From: Gammaproteobacteria bacterium
GTDB lineage: Bacteria; Pseudomonadota; Gammaproteobacteria; Pseudomonadales; Azotimanducaceae
Assembly (NCBI GenBank): GCA_018665025.1
Contig: JABJED010000137.1
Coordinates: 1-37,275, forward strand
Direction: 5' to 3'
Length of the DNA: 37,275 bases
Below the pieces are notes generated by a model. That model worked only from the letters and a program-made list of their open reading frames with translations, ran no database searches and was not told the origin of the DNA. Positions within the stretch are counted from its first letter, which is position 1; every line of letters begins with the position of its first letter. Shown in pieces: positions 1 through 7,236 of the stretch. Made by a program: the position numbers and the translations under genes.

Positions 1-467
1 GCTAAAGAACCAAGCTAAAAATCAGGATGAACTACGAGCACCAGGGGCGATAATAAGGTCAAAAGCTGCATCAAGTAACGATGTTGCTCCGAGTCCAGCG
101 ATACCCACTCTGAATCAATTCATCGTGTGTTATGCAGCAGGCGCGTTACTTATAGCATCCCGGTCCCTGATGCCCGTTCCTATACCCAGGTTGACTATCA
201 CGTAGGTCAGCTACATTTTCATGTTTTGTTCCCACAAGGGACTTTTTGAGGCGAACAAACAGACAGTCTGGGAAGACTGCCCGGCGCATGAGATAATCTT
301 GTTTCGAAACCCACATTACCTGTTGGTGCTTTCACGGAGATCCTGCATTGATTAGGGAACTGTTATTGGCACCGTAGAATTCAGTAGTGAAGGCAGGTTA
401 TTTTCAGGCTAATCAAGATAGCTTACACGCGTATAAAAAAGGTAATGGTAGATCTCCGTGAGTTTTC
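1..467. other. Stretch without a supported gene
   Basis: No frame on either strand gives a protein I recognise. On the + strand a short frame stays open from about 79 to 249 and ends in residues such as SIPVPDARSYTQVDYHVG; it has no convincing ribosome binding site and is below 60 codons. On the - strand near 20-110 a short stretch reads VGIAGLGATSLLDAAFDLI, which looks protein-like but cannot be assigned. Either could be the remains of a decayed gene. The promoter of the following flavoprotein gene should lie in the last 100 bases, but no clear -35/-10 pair stands out. Confidence 0.4.
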
Positions 468-1592
468 GTGAATAACTCAGAGATGGTAGACGTCTGCATA
501 GTGGGGGCGGGCGTCATTGGCCTGGCGATTGCCCGGGAGTTAGCGATTTCCGGAAAAGATGTTCTGGTGCTGGAGCAGGGGACTCGGTTCGGCGAAGGCG
601 TTAGCAGCAGGAATAGCGAAGTCATACATGCAGGTATTTATTACCCGGCAGGCTCGTTGAAAGCTGAGCTCTGTGTCCGTGGTAAGTCGTTGCTCTATGA
701 GTATTGCGCGTCCAGAGGCATTGGCCATGATCGAATAGGTAAACTTATCGTAGCCACCACTGAGGCTGAAGAGCAGCAGTTGCAGGATATCAGGCGGCAA
801 GCTGCGAACAATGGCGTTGACGACCTGGTTGAAGTTTCCCGTCATCGACTTCAAGAAATGGAACCGGCGCTAAACGCGAGTATGGCGCTGTTCTCTCCGT
901 CAACGGGGATTATTAGTGCGCCTGATTTGATGACCTCGCTACTTGCTGATCTTGAGTCTTGCGGGGGCACACTCGCAACAAGAACCTCTGTAAGTGCGGT
1001 CAAATATGGAACGTTAGGGTTCACCGTGAGGTGTGACATTGAGAATGAACTCTATGAGTTCCGATGTGAACGACTGGTCAATGCCGCAGGATTAGGGGCG
1101 CAGCAACTCGCGACATCCATAGAAGGTTTGTCGCAAGAGTTTGTACCGCCGCTTTTTCTTTGTAAGGGGAATTACTTCACGTATCAGGGCCGGTCTCCTT
1201 TTTCACATTTGATTTATCCCTTACCAGAACGCGGCGGCGCCGGACTAGGTGTGCATGCAACGATTGACCTTGGTGGTCAGGTTAAATTCGGACCCGATGT
1301 GGAGTACGTGGAAACTGAGGACTACGCTGTGTCCGACGACCGACTGGATCAAGGTATCCGTGCAATCAGGAAATACTTTCCTGCACTGGACCAAGACCGC
1401 CTGGTTGCGGGTTATGCCGGTATCAGGCCAAAGTTACAGGGTCCAGGAGATCCGTTTTGTGATTTTGTTATCCAGTCGGAAGATGTCCACCAGGTCCCAG
1501 GGTTGGTGAATTTATTTGGCGTAGAGTCGCCGGGTTTGACTTCGTCCATCGCCATAGCAGAAACTGTCGCCGCACGACTTTACCCACTATAG
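468..1592 (+). CDS. FAD-dependent oxidoreductase, L-2-hydroxyglutarate oxidase/dehydrogenase-like
   Basis: This is a DAO-fold flavoprotein of 374 residues. A Rossmann GAGVIG motif lies near the N-terminus (about residues 12-17), followed by the FAD-contacting glutamate of VLEQG. The segment SSRNSEVIHAGIYYPAGSLKAELC matches the region that carries the NSxVIHAGxYY signature of LhgO/L2HGDH, which oxidises L-2-hydroxyglutarate to 2-oxoglutarate and passes electrons to the quinone pool. LIYPLPERGGAGLGVHAT and the C-terminal GVESPGLTSS segment also fit that family. GTG at 468 is the longest start; ATG at 483 is an alternative. It stands alone, about 90 bases before the CDF gene. Other DAO-family substrates (2-hydroxy acids or amino acids) remain possible because substrate choice cannot be read from motifs. 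Family assignment is firm; the exact substrate is inferred. Confidence 0.8.
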   Translation: MNNSEMVDVCIVGAGVIGLAIARELAISGKDVLVLEQGTRFGEGVSSRNSEVIHAGIYYPAGSLKAELCVRGKSLLYEYCASRGIGHDRIGKLIVATTEAEEQQLQDIRRQAANNGVDDLVEVSRHRLQEMEPALNASMALFSPSTGIISAPDLMTSLLADLESCGGTLATRTSVSAVKYGTLGFTVRCDIENELYEFRCERLVNAAGLGAQQLATSIEGLSQEFVPPLFLCKGNYFTYQGRSPFSHLIYPLPERGGAGLGVHATIDLGGQVKFGPDVEYVETEDYAVSDDRLDQGIRAIRKYFPALDQDRLVAGYAGIRPKLQGPGDPFCDFVIQSEDVHQVPGLVNLFGVESPGLTSSIAIAETVAARLYPL

Positions 1593-1682
1593 GGTTTTCA
1601 GCGAAGGGCTGTATCGACCAATGACAGGGCCTTCTTTGTACGCTCACACCGTACGTTCACATCTCACGTCTTGAGGTATCTG

Positions 1683-2612
1683 ATGTCTAGTCATACGCAT
1701 AGCCATGATCATCATCATCATGGACATGAACACAACGTTGGGTTTCGAAATATCAGTACCAGTTTCGTGATTGCTGTTGTCGCAAATTTGGGATTTACGG
1801 CAATAGAAGCCTTCTATGCCTTTACCACTGATTCAGCGAGCCTGCTGGCGGACGCCGGACATAATCTTTCTGATGTCCTGGGGCTGTTACTTGCCTGGGG
1901 AGCTGCGTACCTTGCCACACGCAGCACCAGTAGCCTTTACAGTTATGGCTATCGGCGCACAACTATTCTCGCGGCAATAACGAATGCCCTGGTATTGATC
2001 TTTGCCGCCGCTTTTATAGCGTTTGAGTCAATAGACAAGATATTAAATCCGACCGAAGTCTCGGAGATTGTCATCATGATCGTCGCAGGGATCGGCATTG
2101 CAGTGAACGCGGGTTGTGCCATGTTATTCAGGGCATCAAGTAAGGACGACCTGAACATGAAAGGCGCGTACCTCCATCTTGCCTATGACGCGCTGATATC
2201 TGTAGGGGTCGTAGTCGCTGCGGCGGCCATGTATTTCACAGGATGGCTATGGCTGGATGGTGCAGTGGGTCTGCTCGTTGTCGTGGTTATCATCTGGGGA
2301 ACCTGGGGATTATTGATGGACAGCGTGAACATGATTCTTGATGCGGTTCCCCCACATATCGATCGCAAGGCAGTGCATAATTACCTGCTGGAAATCGACG
2401 GCGTCAGCGAGGTCCATGATCTTCATATCTGGGCGCTTAGTACCAATGAAAGCTGCCTGACGGCTCATCTAGTGATGCCAGAGAATACCTTGTGGGATAC
2501 TGAGTCAGGTTACGGGGATATAGGTAAGGCGCTCGACGATGAGTTCAGGATTCAGCACGTCACGCTGCAGGTTGAAAAAGATTTCGATTGCGCTACTCAG
2601 GACTGTGACTAG
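1683..2612 (+). CDS. Cation diffusion facilitator (zinc-type efflux transporter)
   Basis: This is an inner-membrane proton-coupled metal exporter of the CDF family (ZitB/CzcD branch). The N-terminus is a histidine-rich metal-binding tail (HTHSHDHHHHGHEH), followed by six predicted membrane segments. The metal-site motifs are visible as HNLSD in TM2 (within LLADAGHNLSD) and HLAYD in TM5; an HxxxD pair is typical of zinc-transporting members. The C-terminal cytoplasmic domain (GVSEVHDLHIWALS) is the usual ferredoxin-like dimerisation domain. The ORF track starts at TTG 1671, but ATG 1683 is preferred: GAGG at 1673 is well placed as its ribosome binding site and lies inside the longer version. 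That gives 309 residues, a normal length. It is not obviously linked in function to its neighbours. Confidence 0.9.
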   Translation: MSSHTHSHDHHHHGHEHNVGFRNISTSFVIAVVANLGFTAIEAFYAFTTDSASLLADAGHNLSDVLGLLLAWGAAYLATRSTSSLYSYGYRRTTILAAITNALVLIFAAAFIAFESIDKILNPTEVSEIVIMIVAGIGIAVNAGCAMLFRASSKDDLNMKGAYLHLAYDALISVGVVVAAAAMYFTGWLWLDGAVGLLVVVVIIWGTWGLLMDSVNMILDAVPPHIDRKAVHNYLLEIDGVSEVHDLHIWALSTNESCLTAHLVMPENTLWDTESGYGDIGKALDDEFRIQHVTLQVEKDFDCATQDCD

Positions 2613-2641
2613 TGTTCTCAAAAATTGGAGTAGCTACGTAA

Positions 2642-3814
2642 ATGACAACGTTATCAAGGTTCTATCAACAGGTTCGTGAAGCTCGCCCGGTGGACCCCAT
2701 AGTACTTGATGATCCGATCCCGTTGGAAGAACTCCAAACGCCAGCGCTGATTATCGACCTGGATGTGTTCGACGCTAATCTTACCCGGATGCAGTCATAC
2801 CTTGGACAGCAGGAAATTGCACTCAGGGCGCACACCAAAATGCACAAGTGTCCGATCATCGCGCGCAAGCAGATTGAAGGCGGCGCAACAGGGGTCTGTG
2901 CGGCAAAGATTAGCGAGGCGGAGGTTATGTGCGCTGCAGGTATCGAGGATGTCCTGGTCACTTCACCCATAACAACGCTGGATAAAGTGAATCGGTTCGT
3001 TGAAGCGCGAAGAAACCATCCCGGATTGAAAATTGTCGTGGATAGCGTCGACTCAGCAAACCTGTTGGCAAAGGTTGCCGGTTTGGAGGGCCTTGTTGTC
3101 GACGTCTTTGTGGACCTGGACCCGGGCATGGGGCGCACCGGAATCGAAACAGGAGAAAAAGCCCTGCAACTTGTTCGCCACATCGGCGAATCGAAAGCAC
3201 TGAATTTTTCGGGTCTCCAAATGTACGCCGGCAACTGCATGCATATTGAAGGGTTCTCTAAGCGTAAACAAAAATATGCTCACATAATGAATAAGGGCAT
3301 TGAGACCCTTGCATTGCTTGACCAGGCTGGAATAGCAGTACCTGTTGTGTCCGGAGGAGGAACCGGCACTTACAATATGGAACCTGACCTTGGGCTGATC
3401 AATGAACTACAGGCTGGTTCATATGCATTCATGGACATTGAGTATCGGGATATCGGCGGGATTGACTCAGCGCAGTTCCTGGATTTTGGTGTTTCTCTGT
3501 GCGTCCTCGTTACTGCGATCAGCCAACCGCAGAGTCGGCTTATCACAGTAGACGGAGGTTTTAAGTCATTCGCTTCGGACAAGATGGCGCCAGAGTTTCG
3601 GGACGTCGAAGGCGTCACCTTTCATTGGGGTGGAGATGAACACGGCATCGTTCAGTTGAATAATCCATCGCTTGAAATTCGCCTGGGGAACAAACTTCCA
3701 ATGCTTACTCCGCACTGTGACCCCACGGTAAACCTACATGATTTTTATTTCCCTTATCGAGATGGACTGGTCCATGAAATATGGCCGATTACAGCGAGAG
3801 GATTTTCACATTGA
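2642..3814 (+). CDS. DSD1-family PLP enzyme, probable D-threonine/3-hydroxyaspartate-type aldolase
   Basis: This is a fold-type III (alanine racemase-like barrel) PLP enzyme of 390 residues. TPALIIDLDVFDANLTRM is the N-terminal family signature. The lysine of RAHTKMHKC is the expected PLP Schiff-base residue. VSGGGTGTY is the phosphate-binding turn. Near the C-terminus PHCDPTVNLHD supplies the metal site. Here it reads His-Cys-Asp, giving His-x-Asp; from family knowledge His-x-Asp is typical of the D-threonine/D-3-hydroxyaspartate aldolases, whereas D-serine dehydratases use His-x-Cys. An aldolase is therefore more likely than a dehydratase. Such aldolases interconvert hydroxyaspartate with glycine plus glyoxylate, and the next two genes handle CoA esters of a glyoxylate/propionyl-CoA route. 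It overlaps the MaoC gene by four bases (TTGA), which indicates a shared transcript. Substrate is inferred. Confidence 0.8.
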   Translation: MTTLSRFYQQVREARPVDPIVLDDPIPLEELQTPALIIDLDVFDANLTRMQSYLGQQEIALRAHTKMHKCPIIARKQIEGGATGVCAAKISEAEVMCAAGIEDVLVTSPITTLDKVNRFVEARRNHPGLKIVVDSVDSANLLAKVAGLEGLVVDVFVDLDPGMGRTGIETGEKALQLVRHIGESKALNFSGLQMYAGNCMHIEGFSKRKQKYAHIMNKGIETLALLDQAGIAVPVVSGGGTGTYNMEPDLGLINELQAGSYAFMDIEYRDIGGIDSAQFLDFGVSLCVLVTAISQPQSRLITVDGGFKSFASDKMAPEFRDVEGVTFHWGGDEHGIVQLNNPSLEIRLGNKLPMLTPHCDPTVNLHDFYFPYRDGLVHEIWPITARGFSH

Positions 3815-4818
3815 GTTTAGAAGCACCCTGGTTCGAGGATTTCTCTGTAGGAGATGATCTGAGTGCCGTTCCTTCCGTTACGGTGACCGATGGCTACGCT
3901 GCGATTCACCAAATGGTTTTTGGGGATCGCTCCCGGCTTCCGCTTGATCTTGTTTTATCGCGGCAGGTGACCGGTCAGGAAAGAGCGTTGGTTAACCCTG
4001 CGCTGGTGTGCAACATTGCGATCGGCCAGAGCACGATTCCGACACAACGCGTGTTAGGTAACCTGTTTTATCGGGGATTGCGATTCCATCGGCCCGTTTA
4101 TATCGGGGATACTCTGACGACGACAACCAAGGTCGTGGCGCTTCGGCAGAATGCGATAAAACCGGGACGGCCTTCCTCGGGAATGGTTGGCCTGGAAATG
4201 CACGTCGTGAACCAGGATGGTGAAACCGTCCTGCTATTCTGGCGATGTCCCATGGTGCCCTGCAGAGAAGAGAATGCTGATACCGGTTACAATGATGATT
4301 TATCGTTAATGCCGGAGAATATCGATCCTGAAGACCTGTTGAGTGCTGTTCCTGATTGGAATCTGGATTTACTACCAGCCGTCACAGATGAGTTCAGCCC
4401 GGGAAATGTCATTAAGGTTGAAGCCAGGGACACTGTGACTTCCGCGCCAGAAATAGTACGAATGACATTAAACCTGGCGATGACGCATACCGATGCAGGT
4501 CGCGGTGTCTATAAGAGGCGACTGGTATACGGTGGGCACACCATTTCGCTGGCGGCTGCCCAGCTTTCAAGGGTACTGCCTTCACTCGCAACCGTGCTTT
4601 GCTGGTATAAATGTAACCATGTTGCGCCCGTGTTTGAGCAGGATGTTTTGAGCAGCGTAATAACAGTCAAGGGAGAAACTTCGGCAGGTAAGGGAAAAAT
4701 TCTGGACCTGGGTATCGATGTGTATGCAGAAAGGGGATCAGAAGCCCCGGAACCTGGAAGTGATATCAAAGTGCTTGATTGGCAATTAGCGGTGTTAGTC
4801 GGAGGTAAAGGTGTCTAA
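3811..4818 (+). CDS. mch: MaoC-family dehydratase, probable 2-methylfumaryl-CoA hydratase (Mch-like)
   Basis: This is a double hot-dog acyl-CoA dehydratase of about 335 residues. The N-terminal hot-dog begins LEAPWFEDFSVGDD. The C-terminal one carries LNLAMTHTDAG, a version of the hydratase-2 N-x4-H-x-D pattern, followed by RRLVYGGHTISLAAA. The family includes Chloroflexus Mch, which converts beta-methylmalyl-CoA to mesaconyl-C1-CoA. The next gene, Mct-like, uses exactly that product, so context supports the call more than the sequence alone does. The ORF track starts at ATG 3781, inside the previous gene. TTG 3811 is preferred because GAGAGGA lies about 8 bases upstream, it overlaps the previous stop as TTGA, and family proteins start close to this segment. 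The 3' end overlaps the next gene by 8 bases. A different R-specific enoyl-CoA hydratase role cannot be excluded. Confidence 0.72.
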   Translation: MSLEAPWFEDFSVGDDLSAVPSVTVTDGYAAIHQMVFGDRSRLPLDLVLSRQVTGQERALVNPALVCNIAIGQSTIPTQRVLGNLFYRGLRFHRPVYIGDTLTTTTKVVALRQNAIKPGRPSSGMVGLEMHVVNQDGETVLLFWRCPMVPCREENADTGYNDDLSLMPENIDPEDLLSAVPDWNLDLLPAVTDEFSPGNVIKVEARDTVTSAPEIVRMTLNLAMTHTDAGRGVYKRRLVYGGHTISLAAAQLSRVLPSLATVLCWYKCNHVAPVFEQDVLSSVITVKGETSAGKGKILDLGIDVYAERGSEAPEPGSDIKVLDWQLAVLVGGKGV

Positions 4819-6022
4819 AGGTGTCCTCAGTGGAATGAAAGTTGTGGAAGGTTCTGCGTTTGTCGCAGCGCCGCTGGGTGGGATGACTCTGGCGCAACTT
4901 GGTGCCGATGTCATTCGATTTGACCCGATTGGGGGTGGACTCGATTACCGGCGATGGCCCATTACGGATAGCGGTATGAGTCTGTTCTGGGCCGGCATGA
5001 ACAAAGGCAAACGGTCATTCCAGGTCGATATTGGACACGCAGAAGGTCGTGAATTGATTATGGAGTTGCTCCGCGGTGACAGCCAGGGGGATGGGATATT
5101 TCTGACAAACTTTCCTGAACGTGGCTGGCTGGCTTACGAGAAGCTCAAGCAAGTTCGCGAGGATCTCATCTACGTCAACATCATGGGCGATCGGAAAGGT
5201 GGCTCAGCTCTCGACTACACCGTGAACTGTGCGGTTGGCTTCGCCAGTGCAACAGGGGATCCATCGAATGAGGACCCCACTAACTACCTGTTGCCCGCCT
5301 GGGACAACATTACGGGGCAGATGTCGGCGGTGGCATTGCTGGCGGCTGACCGTTACAGGCGTATCAATGGTGAGGGGCAATTGGTGAAAATTGCCCTGAA
5401 AGACGTGGCAGTCGCGACAGCAAGTAATCTCGGTAATATCTCAGAAGTAACGATTAACAACGAAGACCGCCAGAAAGCGGGTAATTACCTCTATGGCGCT
5501 TTTGGTCGGGACTTTGTGTCAAAAGATGGTGTTCGGGTCATGATTGTTGGATTAACGCCGCGCCAGTGGAAGGGCATTGTCGAATCAATGGGGCTTTCGG
5601 AGCAGATGTCATCGTTGGAGATTGAGTTGGGCTATAGCCTTTCAGGTGAAGGAGAGCGATTTAAGGCTCGCCATAAGATAGCCGAATTGGTCGAGCCATG
5701 GTTCGCGTGCAAAGCCTATTCAGAGATTTGCCCTTTGTTCGATGAACATGCGGTTTGCTACGGACCTTACAGAAGCTTCAGGGAAATGGTTGAAGATGAT
5801 GATGACTGTTCGCCCGATAACCCAATGATGGGAATGGTTACCCAGCCGGATATTGGAGAGTATCTCGCCTCAGGGTCACCGATCCGGTTTGTAGACGACA
5901 ACCTCGAAACGCTTCCTGCGCCGACGCTGGGGCAGCACACCGAGGAAATTCTTAAGCAAGAGCTCTCGCTAAGTGACGGCGAAGTCGGCCGCCTGAAGGC
6001 CCAGGGTATTGTTGCCTGGTAG
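4811..6022 (+). CDS. mct: CaiB/BaiF CoA-transferase family, probable 2-methylfumaryl-CoA isomerase (Mct)
   Basis: This is a family III CoA-transferase fold of 403 residues. Long stretches match what I know of Chloroflexus Mct, notably VVEGSAFVAAPLGGMTLAQL, RFDPIGGGLDY and GQLVKIALKDV. Mct moves CoA within mesaconyl-CoA from C1 to C4 (2-methylfumaryl-CoA to 3-methylfumaryl-CoA) without a free acceptor. The catalytic aspartate is visible as Asp165 in LLPAWDNITGQM, the expected place. GTG 4811 is the start; GGAGGT sits four bases upstream inside the end of mch, so translation is probably coupled. The partner enzymes of the route, a malyl-CoA lyase (mcl) and 3-methylfumaryl-CoA hydratase (meh), are not in this window. 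The intergenic gap after this gene contains a promoter for the next operon. Confidence 0.85.
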   Translation: MSKGVLSGMKVVEGSAFVAAPLGGMTLAQLGADVIRFDPIGGGLDYRRWPITDSGMSLFWAGMNKGKRSFQVDIGHAEGRELIMELLRGDSQGDGIFLTNFPERGWLAYEKLKQVREDLIYVNIMGDRKGGSALDYTVNCAVGFASATGDPSNEDPTNYLLPAWDNITGQMSAVALLAADRYRRINGEGQLVKIALKDVAVATASNLGNISEVTINNEDRQKAGNYLYGAFGRDFVSKDGVRVMIVGLTPRQWKGIVESMGLSEQMSSLEIELGYSLSGEGERFKARHKIAELVEPWFACKAYSEICPLFDEHAVCYGPYRSFREMVEDDDDCSPDNPMMGMVTQPDIGEYLASGSPIRFVDDNLETLPAPTLGQHTEEILKQELSLSDGEVGRLKAQGIVAW

Positions 6023-6091
6023 CTGTATTCGAGTGCCAGTTCTTGAACCTGAAGGACGGAGTGCCTTGATTTTATTGAGTATTTCCAATAC

Positions 6092-6121
6092 TTGATGCCG
6101 TTCAATCCAGCCTTTTATGAT
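6092..6121 (+). promoter_or_regulatory. Candidate sigma70 promoter for the exbB operon
   Basis: TTGATG (6092-6097) and TATGAT (6116-6121) are separated by 18 bases, in the 136-base gap between mct and exbB. The -10 box matches five of six consensus bases and the -35 box four of six. It lies about 38 bases before the exbB start. No operator was recognised. Confidence 0.5.
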
Positions 6122-6158
6122 ACAGTAACTCAAATTTAACTCACCTCGGAGAATAACC

Positions 6159-6815
6159 TTGTTTGAATTGGTTCAGGCCGGTGGGTGGTTAATGATTCCC
6201 ATTCTTCTGTGCTCCGTCGTTGCCGCAGGTATCTCTGTGGAAAGGTTATGGACGCTGCGTGCTGAGCAGGTCGCACCTCGAGACCTTCTTACCCAGGTCT
6301 GGAGCTGGATAAGGAACAATGAGATGGACAGCAGTAGATTGCGCGAAGTGAAAAGCGGTTCACCGCTCGGGCAGATACTTGTCGCTGGCATCACATCTCA
6401 TCGCCGAGGCAGGGACGTGATGAAGGAGTCTATTGAGGAAGTCGCCAATCACGTGGTCCATGAACTAGAGCGATATCTCAACACCCTGGGTACCGTCGCT
6501 GCGATCACTCCACTACTTGGATTGTTGGGTACTGTCATCGGTATGATTAAAGTATTTACGGCTATTCAGCTGGAAGGCACAGGCAATGCGGCCGTGCTGG
6601 CTGGAGGTATATCAGAGGCGCTCATCACCACCGCAGCAGGATTAACGGTGGCGATCCCAAGTCTGTTTTTTCACCGTTATTTTCAACGTAAAGTTGATGA
6701 GTTAGTTATCTATATGGAGCAGGAGGCGCTCAAGCTCGTTGAAGTACTTAACGCCGACCGAACGGACAACGCAGATGTAAAGCATCCGGCAATGGCTCAG
6801 GCAGTCAATAGGTGA
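6159..6815 (+). CDS. exbB: ExbB/TolQ/MotA-family proton channel
   Basis: This is the inner-membrane channel subunit that harvests proton motive force with ExbD and a TonB-like protein. It is 218 residues long with a first membrane segment at about residues 9-28 (GGWLMIPILLCSVVAAGI). Two more follow around TLGTVAAITPLLGLLGTVIGM and GGISEALITTAAGLTVAIP. Those GLLGTVxGM and EAL-TTAAGL segments are the MotA/TolQ/ExbB signature. The start is TTG 6159, with CGGAGA about six bases upstream. The end overlaps exbD by four bases (GTGA). In Pseudomonas-type genomes an exbB-exbD pair stands at this same place before lpxK, so it may serve outer-membrane functions beyond iron uptake. No tonB gene is present here. 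Confidence 0.92.
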   Translation: MFELVQAGGWLMIPILLCSVVAAGISVERLWTLRAEQVAPRDLLTQVWSWIRNNEMDSSRLREVKSGSPLGQILVAGITSHRRGRDVMKESIEEVANHVVHELERYLNTLGTVAAITPLLGLLGTVIGMIKVFTAIQLEGTGNAAVLAGGISEALITTAAGLTVAIPSLFFHRYFQRKVDELVIYMEQEALKLVEVLNADRTDNADVKHPAMAQAVNR

Positions 6816-7234
6816 AGTTCTCCCGGCGTGCTCGCCAGGAGGTAGAGGTAAACCTGACACCGCTGATTGATGTGGTGTTTCTACTACTGATTTTTTTTAT
6901 GGTATCGACGACATTCACAAAAGAAACGCACCTTTCGATTGATCTGCCGGAATCCAGCTCGCAGTCGAATCGCGTAGCAGATCTGCAGATTGAAATTTTA
7001 ATCACGCGAGAAGGTGATTTTGCGATAAATGGTGTTGCGTTGATCAACCGGGAGCAAAGCACTCTTCGGGCTGCCATAGGCAAGATCAGTGAAGGTGACA
7101 CTGCGATTCCAATGGTGATTACTGCTGATTCAGCTACCCCACACCAGTCTGTCGTGACGGCGCTGGATGTAGCAGGTCAACTCGGGTTCTCGCGCTTGAG
7201 TATCACGACTACATTGACTAACCCCGCGGACTAA
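6812..7234 (+). CDS. exbD: ExbD/TolR biopolymer transport protein
   Basis: This is a single-span inner-membrane protein of 140 residues that works with ExbB. The cytoplasmic N-terminus RRARQEVEVNLTPLIDVVFLLLIFFMV is a typical ExbD/TolR opening, and the aspartate of LIDVVF is the proton-carrying residue. The remaining 100 residues form the periplasmic domain. GTG 6812 is the start, in a GTGA overlap with exbB. The stop is two bases before the MsbA-LpxK start, so the genes are very probably co-transcribed and translationally coupled. Confidence 0.92.
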   Translation: MKFSRRARQEVEVNLTPLIDVVFLLLIFFMVSTTFTKETHLSIDLPESSSQSNRVADLQIEILITREGDFAINGVALINREQSTLRAAIGKISEGDTAIPMVITADSATPHQSVVTALDVAGQLGFSRLSITTTLTNPAD

Positions 7235-7236
7235 TA

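Noticed and set aside
2665-3240. 191-residue - strand ORF
   Set aside because: Antisense shadow of the DSD1 gene, which has clear catalytic motifs.
3781-3810. ATG 3781 as start of the MaoC gene
   Set aside because: It lies 34 bases inside the previous gene without a ribosome binding site, and the extra MADYSERIFT has no counterpart in the family; TTG 3811 has GAGAGGA at the right place.
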